Of a DNA stretch of 16,466 nucleotides, positions 8,141 to 14,573 are shown piece by piece; within the stretch, counting starts at the first letter, position 1, and the number at the start of each line of letters is the position of its first letter. A program made the position numbers and the translations under genes. This DNA is from Nitrososphaerales archaeon TH1177. Its GTDB lineage: Archaea > Thermoproteota > Nitrososphaeria > Nitrososphaerales > Nitrososphaeraceae. Below the pieces are notes generated by a model. That model ran no database searches, had not been told where the DNA came from, and saw nothing but the letters and a program-made list of their open reading frames with translations. Location: the NCBI GenBank assembly GCA_014523515.1, contig JAATVJ010000400.1, positions 1-16,466 on the forward strand, given 5' to 3'.

Positions 8141-8893
8141 TTAGTCTTGTATACGTGGAGCTAGATAAAAGTGAATGCGACCTAGATTTGCAACAGTAAA
8201 TTCTAATCTCAATGGCATTTTACTAGAATACTCGGCAATTACAGATCCTCCAACTGTACTTATTGCCTTTGTAATTTTTATTAAATAATCTATGCTATAA
8301 GTGCCGATGCTATCTTCATTTGATGATAATTCCTCTAAACCTTCACTTTTTGGTTCTAAAAATATGTCTGCTTCACCTGTATCGCCTCTACCTAAAAATC
8401 TCACACTATCTGATTTACAATCAATAGTTATGTATTCTGAAAGTACCTGAATATCTGATAAGATTTTATCTATTGCAGAACCTGTTAATATGATTTTTGA
8501 ATTAAAATTTAATTTTGGTAATGGAGTAGAACTAGAAGAACTTTCAATCAGCCTCATTTTATATTCCTTTTTATATCCGTCTTGTATTTTCAAAGTTAAC
8601 ATACTTTCTTTGTTTATGGATAATTCTACCGAATCTCTTTTTTCTGATCTCTTAATTAATTTTGAAAATTCATCAATTCTTACTCCAAATTTAATTAAAG
8701 AATTACATTCATATCTTTCAAAAGCAGAATTAGGCCAGTAAATGTCAATCAATGCTACATGTGAGGGATCCATTCCTCTAAAGGATATTCCTTCTACTGA
8801 AGCTTCAAATGTTGCTTCATCGACTAAAGTTGATATTGCCGATGTAATGGCCTTCCATTCATCAGGAGATTTTGTTTTAGCTAGAAAAGACAA
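8141..8893 (-). CDS. pcn: DNA polymerase sliding clamp (PCNA)
   Basis: Ring-shaped processivity factor that tethers DNA polymerase, FEN1 and ligase to DNA. The 250-residue length and motifs are those of archaeal/eukaryotic PCNA: SFRGMDPSHVALIDIYWP (37-54) in the first domain, the interdomain connector after residue 115, ITIDCKSDSVRFLGRGDTGE in the second domain, and the C-terminal YLAPRI that forms part of the partner (PIP) binding site. The start is a TTG: no ATG or GTG lies in frame between it and an upstream TAA, and the chain beginning SFLAKTKSPDEW fits the family N-terminus, so TTG at 8893 is well supported. It follows tfs after 116 bases and is probably transcribed from its own TTTAAAG element. 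A single homotrimeric clamp gene would be expected in this lineage. Confidence 0.93.
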   Translation of the reverse strand: MSFLAKTKSPDEWKAITSAISTLVDEATFEASVEGISFRGMDPSHVALIDIYWPNSAFERYECNSLIKFGVRIDEFSKLIKRSEKRDSVELSINKESMLTLKIQDGYKKEYKMRLIESSSSSTPLPKLNFNSKIILTGSAIDKILSDIQVLSEYITIDCKSDSVRFLGRGDTGEADIFLEPKSEGLEELSSNEDSIGTYSIDYLIKITKAISTVGGSVIAEYSSKMPLRLEFTVANLGRIHFYLAPRIQD

Positions 8894-8924
8894 ATTAATA
8901 CACTGTCTGGCTATCGTAAGGTAA

Positions 8925-8932
8925 CTTTAAAT
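8925..8932 (-). promoter_or_regulatory. Putative TATA element of PCNA
   Basis: On the minus strand ATTTAAAG lies about 35 bases before the TTG start codon, giving a leader of about ten bases. The position within the 116-base tfs-PCNA gap argues that PCNA can be transcribed separately from rpoL-tfs. Confidence 0.35.
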
Positions 8933-8948
8933 CTTCCTATTAATAATC

Positions 8949-8968
8949 AGAATTTTTTAGAATTTTTT
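8949..8968. repeat. Perfect 10-base tandem duplication upstream of PCNA
   Basis: AGAATTTTTT is present twice, head to tail, on the plus strand (AAAAAATTCT twice on the minus strand), about 17-36 bases upstream of the presumed PCNA TATA element. It could be an A-tract regulatory site or a chance feature of AT-rich DNA. Confidence 0.45.
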
Positions 8969-9009
8969 AATTAATGAGAATCCAATATAATTAAAATAAA
9001 AATATAATA

Positions 9010-9339
9010 CTATGAATAGTTTCGCCACGTATGACTACATTTAGTACAACGAAAGAATTGAGTTGTTGCCTCATCAGCTGACCTAGTTTGAAGCATCCAC
9101 CAAACCGCTAAATTATTATTGCATTTAGGACATTCTATATTTATAGTAGGAAGTACTTCTGTGGTATTTTCAGCATCCAATACCCTTAAAGCATTTTGTT
9201 CTTGTGTTGTTACGTTACCCACATTAATTGTTACAGTCGGTTTTTGTTCTGATATAGTAAATCCACATTTAGGACATGATACTTGATTTTCATCAAATTT
9301 TAATCGCATTCTTGTTTCACAATTTGGACAGAATTTCAT
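9010..9339 (-). CDS. tfs: Transcription elongation/cleavage factor TFS (TFIIS/Rpb9-like)
   Basis: Enters the RNA polymerase secondary channel and stimulates cleavage of backtracked RNA. The 109-residue protein has two zinc ribbons. The N-terminal one has C4, C7, C22 and C25 (MKFCPNC, SCPKCGF). The C-terminal one has C70, C73, C98 and C101 (ECPKCNN, FRCTKCSHTW). The catalytic acidic hairpin RSADE is at 86-90, with D89 and E90 intact, so it should be an active cleavage factor rather than a plain Rpb9 subunit. The ATG follows the rpoL stop codon with no intervening base (TAA then ATG), so the two are translationally coupled in one operon. Confidence 0.93.
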   Translation of the reverse strand: MKFCPNCETRMRLKFDENQVSCPKCGFTISEQKPTVTINVGNVTTQEQNALRVLDAENTTEVLPTINIECPKCNNNLAVWWMLQTRSADEATTQFFRCTKCSHTWRNYS

Positions 9340-9621
9340 TTAATTCACCATTTGTGGAGACGATTCAATCAATTTTGAAAGCTCTTTTAAAAAGTCATCA
9401 GCTGATTTAACGGATTTGGCTAGAGTATCAATAGGATTTTCCTTGCCATTTATTTTCATCAAATACTCTTTTATTAAAGGATGTTTCATCACAATTCCAG
9501 CAAATTCTATATCCTTTTCCTTTAAAATATGATGCTGGATTATATACATAATAGAAATATCTTCTTCTTTTAACTTTAATTCTATTTCATTAGGAGAATA
9601 ATTAATAATTTCTGCTTGCAT
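9340..9621 (-). CDS. rpoL: DNA-directed RNA polymerase subunit L
   Basis: Rpb11/AC19-type subunit that dimerises with subunit D in polymerase assembly. The chain has the core pattern of the family: MQAEIINYSPNEIELKLKEE leading into DISIMYIIQHHILKEK and then IEFAGIVMKHPLIKEY, where the AG...HPL segment is diagnostic. An ATG at 9663 would give 107 residues with a 14-residue lead that has no family counterpart; I prefer the internal ATG at 9621 (93 residues, usual length about 90-95). That choice also puts a TATA-like ATTTATAT about 28 bases before the start codon. The C-terminal tail after residue 60 is a helix rich in Lys/Asp. It is first gene of rpoL-tfs and diverges from an unknown plus-strand gene. 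Confidence 0.88.
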   Translation of the reverse strand: MQAEIINYSPNEIELKLKEEDISIMYIIQHHILKEKDIEFAGIVMKHPLIKEYLMKINGKENPIDTLAKSVKSADDFLKELSKLIESSPQMVN

Positions 9622-9645
9622 TAAATAGTCAAGTACATATTTAGG

Positions 9646-9653
9646 ATATAAAT
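9646..9653. promoter_or_regulatory. Shared bidirectional TATA element (rpoL / unknown gene)
   Basis: The only TATA-like element in the 54-base gap between the divergent start codons at 9621 (minus, ATG) and 9676 (plus, TTG). It reads ATATAAAT on the plus strand and ATTTATAT on the minus strand. Its centre is about 27 bases from the plus start and about 28 from the minus start, exactly the distance for leaderless transcripts both ways. Confidence 0.55.
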
Positions 9654-9675
9654 CATACCACATGATAAATAATCA

Positions 9676-10197
9676 TTGAGTGAGGAAAAAGATTCATTAG
9701 ATAATATTGTTTTAACCAAGATAAATAATCCAAATAAATCAAATGATCTACTATCTTTTAGTTTAAGTTTAAAAATAAATGGAAGAATTAGAAAAATATT
9801 TAACCAATCTTTATGGGAAAAGGCATATAACAAATTTGATAATACATTTAGAATAACAATAAATGTAGATTTAAAATCTGGAAACAAAATATTATATTCT
9901 ATAAAATTTGTAAAGAAAGCAGTTTTTTTTTGGACAAGGAATCCCAGGATACCTCATAGGATATGGATTTTTATAGTTAAAGATGATTCTCCTTTTTATC
10001 CTGAATCTGAAGAAGAAGCAAAATCTTTGCTATTTGATATTGAAAAAATTATAGAATTAAAACCATCCATAATATCCAAAAAAAACTCTAAAATTTATGC
10101 AAATGTAAAAATTTCTTGGGGAAAGCATAACTTTACAGAGCCAACAAGACTAGAAGGAAAGTCTAATGAGGAAGAAATACAATTAATCTTTTCATAA
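9676..10197 (+). CDS. Conserved-looking hypothetical protein (173 aa)
   Basis: I do not recognise this protein. It starts with TTG, forced by an in-frame TAA six bases upstream and no ATG in the first 40 codons. It is predicted soluble, with no membrane segment or signal. The sequence alternates basic and aromatic residues in strand-like stretches: FRITINVDLKSG, ILYSIKFVKKAVFFWTRNP, RIWIFIVKDD, and later IYANVKISWGKHNF. This suggests a mainly beta fold with a helical segment rich in Glu near residues 115-130. No cysteines, nucleotide-binding loop or catalytic signature can be seen. It is one base from the next unknown gene and diverges from rpoL at a shared TATA element, so it may be linked to transcription or replication, but that is only inference from position. 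Confidence 0.7.
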   Translation: MSEEKDSLDNIVLTKINNPNKSNDLLSFSLSLKINGRIRKIFNQSLWEKAYNKFDNTFRITINVDLKSGNKILYSIKFVKKAVFFWTRNPRIPHRIWIFIVKDDSPFYPESEEEAKSLLFDIEKIIELKPSIISKKNSKIYANVKISWGKHNFTEPTRLEGKSNEEEIQLIFS

Positions 10198-10198
10198 T

Positions 10199-10423
10199 GT
10201 GACTAGACTTTTTTTTTCTGATAATAATGTCAATTTTATAGAAATTTTTAAAAATACATGTACTGCAATTCATATTATGGCAAAATTTGATGGGATAAAA
10301 GGACAGGAATTATTGGATATTGAAGTACAAGAAAATGAATTAACTTTTATTTTTAAAGACAATAGATATCTGTTTGTTAAAAATGAAAATGGTAAAATGA
10401 ATTGCGATTCATTACCAGAATAG
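10199..10423 (+). CDS. Small hypothetical protein (74 aa)
   Basis: Unrecognised. The GTG start is one base after the TAA of the gene before it, so the two are translationally coupled. The 74 residues include a helix-like segment (FIEIFKNTCTAIHIMAKF) and then alternating charged and hydrophobic strands (LLDIEVQENELTFIFKDNRYLFVKNENG), compatible with a small alpha/beta protein. It has two cysteines but not in a CxxC pair. Its reading frame is the only one of length on the strand and ends just before a long T-run. Probably acts with the upstream protein. Confidence 0.62.
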   Translation: MTRLFFSDNNVNFIEIFKNTCTAIHIMAKFDGIKGQELLDIEVQENELTFIFKDNRYLFVKNENGKMNCDSLPE

Positions 10424-10443
10424 TTTTTATTTTGATTTTTTTT
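10424..10443 (+). terminator. T-rich terminator after the unknown gene pair
   Basis: Immediately after the TAG stop the plus strand has TTTTTATTTTGATTTTTTTT, typical of hairpin-less archaeal oligo-T terminators. Confidence 0.5.
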
Positions 10444-10767
10444 ATATGATATACTATCCAAACTATCTTTTTCTATTGTTTTAGATGTTATACTGTAATT
10501 TTCGTCGTGTCATATCTAAATTGCGAATATTAGATGTTTTGTATTTAACATTTTTTAATGCGATATAGAATCATTATCTCAAAAATATTTTTCTGAATAT
10601 TAAAAAAGCTAATCATTGTTTTTTTATATAAAAAATAAAAATGGTGTCATATATCATAAAATCAATATTACTACTAACTTCTAAAGCCAAAGTGGATGAA
10701 AATTCTAGATTTATTACTATAACTAATTAAAATATGATAATTTTAATATAGAAAATGATTTACTATA
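10444..10767. other. Intergenic region upstream of asnS
   Basis: About 320 bases without a convincing gene. It contains two similar TTAGATGT words (near 10483 and 10531), the second of which can pair with an upstream ATCTAA across ten bases. A 29-codon ATG frame at 10641-10730 lacks coding character. The right end carries the likely asnS promoter. Otherwise AT-rich and featureless. Confidence 0.5.
10741..10751 (+). promoter_or_regulatory. Putative TATA element of asnS
   Basis: TTTTAATATAG centred about 22 bases before the asnS ATG, compatible with a leaderless or near-leaderless transcript. Confidence is limited by the AT-rich background. Confidence 0.4.
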
Positions 10768-12072
10768 ATGGATATCAGAGCAAAAGAACTAAAAAATGAA
10801 AGTTATATTGGAAAAAATGTTTCTATTAAAGGATGGATACATCGAATTAGAAAACAAAAAGAAAAAACATTCTTATTAATTAGGGATGAAAGAGGAAGTG
10901 TTATCCAATGTATTATTGACTCCTCTGAAACAAATAATTTAACTATAGAATCATCCCTTGAAATTTTTGGAGTTCTTCAGAAAGATCAGCGTGCTCCTGA
11001 AGGTGGTTATGAAATAAAAGCTAATTCAATTAAAATCTTTAACATTGCTAAGAATGATTATCCAATAGGTGAATATCAAAGTCTTGATCTCTTGTTAGAT
11101 AAAAGACACCTTGCTATACGTACTCGTAGAATGACCATGATTTCTAAAATTCGTTCATCTATTCTCTATTATTCAAGAAAATGGTTTACAGATAATGATT
11201 GGATTGAAGTGACTGCTCCAGTAATTGTAAAGGGATCAGTAGAGGGAGGATCCACATTATTTAATTTAAAATATTTTGAAGACAATGTATTCCTTTCTCA
11301 AAGTGCACAATTATATTTGGAAGCGATGATTTTTTCTCTAGGTCCAGTATGGTCTATTACTCCTTCATTTCGCGCTGAGAAATCGAGAACAGTAAGACAT
11401 CTAACAGAATTTTTACATCTAGAGGCCGAAGCACCATGGCTTTCTTTAGATGACCTCCTAAAAGTTCAAGAAGAACTTATTACATTCATTATCAAACATA
11501 TTGTGCAAAATAATAAACTAGAGTTAGAATTTTTGAAAAGAGATATTTCAGAATTGGAGAAAACATCTTCTCCCTTTGATAGAATTACATATGAAAAAGC
11601 AATAGATATACTTCGAAATAGAGAATTTAAAATAGTTGATAAAGAAATATCTAGAAATATTGAATATGGTGATGATCTTGGTATTGAATCAGAAAGAATA
11701 CTTACTGAAAATTCTTCGAAACCATTATTTGTTATTGGATATCCATTAAAATTAAAACCATTTTATGTTAAAGCAGATACTTCCAAGGAAGGTCTAGGAA
11801 TTGCAGCTGACTTGCTTGCTCCTTATGGCTTTGGTGAAATTACTTCCGGTGGATTGCGAGAAGATAACCTTGATAATTTGGAAAAGAGAATAGCATTGGA
11901 AGGTCTAGAAAAGAGTAATTATGATTGGTATCTTGATTTGCGAAGATATGGTTCTGTACAACATGGTGGATTTGGATTAGGAATAGAACGTTTAATGAGA
12001 TGGATACTCAATATTAATGACATAAAGGATACAGTGCCATTTCCAAGAACCATTACAAGAGTCTCACCCTAA
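10768..12072 (+). CDS. asnS: Asparaginyl-tRNA synthetase
   Basis: Class IIb synthetase that charges tRNA-Asn directly. The 434-residue chain has an N-terminal OB-fold anticodon-binding domain (residues about 15-95, with VSIKGWIHRIRKQ). The catalytic domain has motif 2 in SFRAEKSRTVRHLTEF (200-215) and motif 3 in GFGLGIERL (401-409). The AsnRS-like rather than AspRS-like features are DWYLDLRRYGSVQHGG (386-401), the PFYVKAD substrate segment, GEITSGGLRED and the ending PFPRTITRVSP. The catalytic domain segment YGDDLGIESER also aligns with AsnRS. Presence of AsnRS implies the cell need not rely only on the GatCAB amidotransferase route for Asn-tRNA. It is a stand-alone unit flanked by terminator-like T-runs. 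AspRS is the main alternative and less likely. Confidence 0.87.
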   Translation: MDIRAKELKNESYIGKNVSIKGWIHRIRKQKEKTFLLIRDERGSVIQCIIDSSETNNLTIESSLEIFGVLQKDQRAPEGGYEIKANSIKIFNIAKNDYPIGEYQSLDLLLDKRHLAIRTRRMTMISKIRSSILYYSRKWFTDNDWIEVTAPVIVKGSVEGGSTLFNLKYFEDNVFLSQSAQLYLEAMIFSLGPVWSITPSFRAEKSRTVRHLTEFLHLEAEAPWLSLDDLLKVQEELITFIIKHIVQNNKLELEFLKRDISELEKTSSPFDRITYEKAIDILRNREFKIVDKEISRNIEYGDDLGIESERILTENSSKPLFVIGYPLKLKPFYVKADTSKEGLGIAADLLAPYGFGEITSGGLREDNLDNLEKRIALEGLEKSNYDWYLDLRRYGSVQHGGFGLGIERLMRWILNINDIKDTVPFPRTITRVSP

Positions 12073-12080
12073 TCAATTAC

Positions 12081-12120
12081 TTTTTGATTCGACATTTGAC
12101 TTTTTGAAGGTTTCATTTTT
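12081..12120 (+). terminator. T-rich terminator region after asnS
   Basis: Three TTTTT runs (12081-12085, 12101-12105, 12116-12120) follow the asnS stop within 50 bases, as expected for archaeal oligo-T termination before the next gene's promoter. Confidence 0.45.
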
Positions 12121-12147
12121 AAATTAATTTCATTTGATTTATTCAAG

Positions 12148-12154
12148 TTTAAAT
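12148..12154 (+). promoter_or_regulatory. Putative TATA element of the FilR1-type regulator gene
   Basis: TTTAAAT centred about 29 bases before the ATG at 12180, giving a nearly leaderless transcript. Confidence 0.45.
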
Positions 12155-12179
12155 CTTTGAAGGAAATATAGTACAATAA

Positions 12180-12986
12180 ATGCAAAATAACCTTCCTGAA
12201 AAAACAGAATCTTTATTCTTTGAATTGGCTGGAGATTTGCGACTTTCTATGTTATTAAAGCTATCTCGACACAAGTATAGATTATCTCAGTTATCTTCTG
12301 AATTAGATGCAACTATGCAAGAAGCACATAGAAACATAATAAGATTAGTTGATTCGGGATTGGTTTTTAAAGATGGAGAAGGTGATTTAGGATTAACTTC
12401 TTATGGTAAAGCAATCGTCTTTTTAATTCCAGGTTATGAATTTCTTTTACAAAATAAACAATACTTTATAGAACATTCAATAGAGGAATTGCCATTGAAA
12501 TTCATTCAAAGAATTGGTTCTTTACAAAATAGCGAAATCATTTTTGGAGTAATGGCAAATTTACAGCGATGGAAAAGACTTTATTGGAATTCCAATATCT
12601 ATATCAAAGAAATTATGTCCCAAGTTCCGCTAGATCTTATTGAAACAGTTAGTAACAAAATTCAGACTGGTATAAAATTTTCTTATATTTTTTCAAAAGA
12701 TACTATTATTCCAAAAGGAAGAAGAGAATTACTAGAAAAAGTAGGATGGCAAAGTCTAATTTCCAAAGGTATGGTAGAAAGAAAGATGAGTGATAAGGTA
12801 AGCATAATGACAATTTTTAATGAGAAAGAAGCTTGTTTATTATTTCCAAATCTTAAAGGTGAACCTGATTTAAATATTATGTTCTATAGCGAAGATCAAA
12901 ATTTTCATGATTGGTGCGAAGATTTCTTTAATTATCAATGGGAAATGGCAGGACCTTTTGATGAAAGAAAATTATATGAAACATGA
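12180..12986 (+). CDS. Winged-helix transcriptional regulator with FilR1 (DUF1724) domain
   Basis: A 268-residue archaeal regulator. Residues about 12-80 form an ArsR-like winged helix: FELAGDLRLSMLLKLSRHKY, then a recognition-helix region (LSQLSSELDATMQEAHRNII) and a wing (GEGDLGLTSYGK). The rest matches the layout of the FilR1/DUF1724 domain first described in methanogen regulators: NLQRWKRLYW, an ETVSNKIQTGIKFSYIF strand-helix unit, and a C-terminal LNIMFYSEDQNFHDWCEDFF segment. Ligand and target genes are unknown. It lies 55 bases before a RAM-domain gene on the same strand, but a TATA element in between suggests separate transcription. Domain family call is by pattern, not a search. Confidence 0.78.
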   Translation: MQNNLPEKTESLFFELAGDLRLSMLLKLSRHKYRLSQLSSELDATMQEAHRNIIRLVDSGLVFKDGEGDLGLTSYGKAIVFLIPGYEFLLQNKQYFIEHSIEELPLKFIQRIGSLQNSEIIFGVMANLQRWKRLYWNSNIYIKEIMSQVPLDLIETVSNKIQTGIKFSYIFSKDTIIPKGRRELLEKVGWQSLISKGMVERKMSDKVSIMTIFNEKEACLLFPNLKGEPDLNIMFYSEDQNFHDWCEDFFNYQWEMAGPFDERKLYET

Positions 12987-13012
12987 AATGAAATATTATA
13001 TATTTCAGCATG

Positions 13013-13024
13013 TTTTTATATATC
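13013..13024 (+). promoter_or_regulatory. Putative TATA element of the RAM-domain gene
   Basis: TTTTTATATATC, a strong archaeal TATA match, centred about 23 bases before the ATG at 13042. Confidence 0.5.
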
Positions 13025-13041
13025 ATTTGGTATAAAACTTC

Positions 13042-13272
13042 ATGCCTAGTGCTTTTGTATTATTAAATACAGAGTTGGGAAGCGAAGATGCAATAGTAAG
13101 AGATTTAAAAAATTTAGAAGGAGTTAGAGAAGTTTTTCAAGTCTATGGTGTATATGATATTATTGCAAAAGTAGAATCTGATACTATGGATAAGGTTAAA
13201 GAAACAATTACATGGAAATTAAGAAAATTAACAGGAGTAAAATCTACTCTTACAATGATCGTAATGGAATAA
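13042..13272 (+). CDS. Stand-alone Lrp/AsnC C-terminal (RAM) domain protein
   Basis: A 76-residue protein made up only of the effector-binding/oligomerisation domain of Lrp/AsnC regulators. The pattern is beta-alpha-beta-beta-alpha-beta: SAFVLLNTELGSEDAIVRDL, then VREVFQVYGVYDIIAKVE (the conserved G-YDI strand), TMDKVKETITWKL and the final VKSTLTMIV strand. No helix-turn-helix precedes it, so it does not bind DNA by itself. Such proteins bind amino acids or modulate full-length Lrp partners by mixed oligomers. Full family length for a solo RAM is about 75-80. It has a strong own TATA element and is followed by a (TTTTA)6 tract. Confidence 0.88.
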   Translation: MPSAFVLLNTELGSEDAIVRDLKNLEGVREVFQVYGVYDIIAKVESDTMDKVKETITWKLRKLTGVKSTLTMIVME

Positions 13273-13288
13273 AATTTGACTATGGTGA

Positions 13289-13321
13289 TTTTTATTTTAT
13301 TTTATTTTATTTTATTTTATT
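13289..13321 (+). repeat. (TTTTA)6 pentanucleotide microsatellite / terminator
   Basis: Six perfect copies of TTTTA (13290-13319) with T-rich edges, 17 bases after the RAM-domain stop. The T-rich sense strand probably terminates transcription; the exact periodicity makes it a potential site of replication slippage. A shorter related tract follows the rhomboid gene. Confidence 0.8.
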
Positions 13322-13381
13322 GTAGATATGAATGCTATAATTGAAATAACTTAAAAAGAACTATGTATATTTAACTATATT

Positions 13382-13552
13382 ATGGGAATTGCTGAGATTT
13401 TAAAAAGAAAAAAAAATCAAGAATCTAATGAAATAAAATGTAAAAATTGTAATATTATTTTTCAAGACAAAGAACATCTTTCACGACATAATAAAAAAGC
13501 TCATGGAAAAAAGGATGATTTTTTACCGAGTAGTAATCCTTTTCAAGTATAA
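13382..13552 (+). CDS. Small C2H2 zinc-finger protein (56 aa)
   Basis: A 56-codon frame, ATG at 13382 and TAA at 13550-13552. It encodes one classical C2H2 finger: C20-x2-C23-x12-H36-x4-H41, with the canonical F27 (four after the second Cys) and L33 (three before the first His), as in IKCKNCNIIFQDK and EHLSRHNKKAH. The N-terminus GIAEILKRKKNQ is basic, and the tail is 15 residues of Asp/Ser/Pro-rich sequence. A single finger with a basic lead may bind DNA, RNA or a protein. It ends 25 bases before the rhomboid gene, same strand, so the two may share a transcript. It has no recognised family name; the motif is clear. Confidence 0.82.
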   Translation: MGIAEILKRKKNQESNEIKCKNCNIIFQDKEHLSRHNKKAHGKKDDFLPSSNPFQV

Positions 13553-13577
13553 CAAACGACCAGAGATATCATAATAA

Positions 13578-14573
13578 ATGTTTCCTATACATGATGATAC
13601 TCAACGTCTTCATGGACGACCATATATTAATTATTCACTCATAACTTTAAATATTATAATATTTATATGGGAAATAATAGAAACAAATTTTTTTACTAAC
13701 GAGTCAAAAATCAATGCAATATTTTTTTCTTATGGTACAATACCAGATCTTGTCTTTAAAGGTGATTTCTTTCCTTTAATTACCTCTATGTTTCTTCATG
13801 GTGGTATTATGCACATAATAGGAAACATGGTTTTCTTGCATATTTTTGGCGATAATATTGAAGATAGATTTGGACACTTTAAGTATCTTATTTTATATTT
13901 ATTTTGGGGAATAGTAGCTGGAATTATCCATAGTTTTTATGCAGTATATGTTGGTTCCGGTAATATTCCTGCTGTTGGTGCGTCAGGAGCAATATCCGGA
14001 GTATTAGGTGCGTATTTGATACTTTTTCCTAAAGCAAAAATTTTTACAGTCATAACAGCATTTTTTATTACAACTGTACGAATTCCTGCTATTGCTTACA
14101 TACCATTATGGTTTATCCTTCAGATAATATTTAGTATCATTAATCCAGAAGGAGGTGTGGCCTATTTGGCTCATATTGGCGGTTTTGTAGTAGGCGCCGG
14201 AACTAGCTTTATTGCGAAGACCTTATTTTCTTCCATTTTTCAGGGAGAGGGTCGAAGTCGTAATTTAATAAAAAAGAATTCTAAAATATATCCTAAACGA
14301 TTTTATGAGAATAATAGTAGAGATTCTATTTCTCATCCAGATATAATAGAGGGTAATAATTTTTATGAAATTTTGATAGAAATGAAAGGTTTAATCAATT
14401 CTCAAGATTTAAGGGCATTTTATGAGAAAAGCTCAAATACTTTAAAAATATTTTCAGGAGAATCATCCAATCCCCTTGTATCCGTTATATTAAGAGCAGA
14501 TATGGATGTTTCTGAAATCAATGATGTAGCATATCTAAATGGAATCATTAGAGTAAGAATGTTAAAAAGGTAA
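13578..14573 (+). CDS. Rhomboid family intramembrane serine protease with extra C-terminal domain
   Basis: A 331-residue membrane protease that cleaves substrates inside the lipid bilayer. Six or seven hydrophobic segments lie between residues 17 and 217. Catalytic elements are present: MFLHGGIMHIIGNM (71-84) with the oxyanion residues H79 and N83, VGASGAISG (133-141) with nucleophile Ser136, and AHIGGFVVG (198-206) with His199. After residue 222 comes a basic linker and a soluble C-terminal part, from about 255 to the end: NFYEILIEMKG, then NTLKIFSGES, and YLNGIIRVRMLKR at the end. This resembles an Hsp20/alpha-crystallin-like beta sandwich with its NGx(I/V)xV-type final strand. Rhomboids usually have ankyrin, EF-hand or no such tail. 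Topology and substrate are unknown. Confidence 0.9.
   Translation: MFPIHDDTQRLHGRPYINYSLITLNIIIFIWEIIETNFFTNESKINAIFFSYGTIPDLVFKGDFFPLITSMFLHGGIMHIIGNMVFLHIFGDNIEDRFGHFKYLILYLFWGIVAGIIHSFYAVYVGSGNIPAVGASGAISGVLGAYLILFPKAKIFTVITAFFITTVRIPAIAYIPLWFILQIIFSIINPEGGVAYLAHIGGFVVGAGTSFIAKTLFSSIFQGEGRSRNLIKKNSKIYPKRFYENNSRDSISHPDIIEGNNFYEILIEMKGLINSQDLRAFYEKSSNTLKIFSGESSNPLVSVILRADMDVSEINDVAYLNGIIRVRMLKR

Noticed and set aside
9621..9887. 88-codon minus-strand frame at the rpoL/unknown gene junction
   Set aside because: It is antisense to the unknown plus-strand gene, which has the better composition and a promoter.
10477..10540. Operator or riboswitch from the repeated TTAGATGT words and ATCTAA/TTAGAT pairing
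   Set aside because: The stem is only six weak pairs in AT-rich DNA and too far (over 200 bases) from the next start codon to support a claim.
10641..10730. 29-codon ATG frame upstream of asnS
   Set aside because: TATA-like stretch is too close (about 16 bases) for a leaderless start, and no motif is visible.
10768..12072. Aspartyl-tRNA synthetase as identity of this gene
   Set aside because: The C-terminal LRRYGSV and PFPRT segments fit AsnRS better; AspRS remains a minor possibility only.
13289..13321. CRISPR-like repeat array
   Set aside because: Contiguous 5-base units without spacers: a microsatellite, not a CRISPR array. No array is seen elsewhere in the window.
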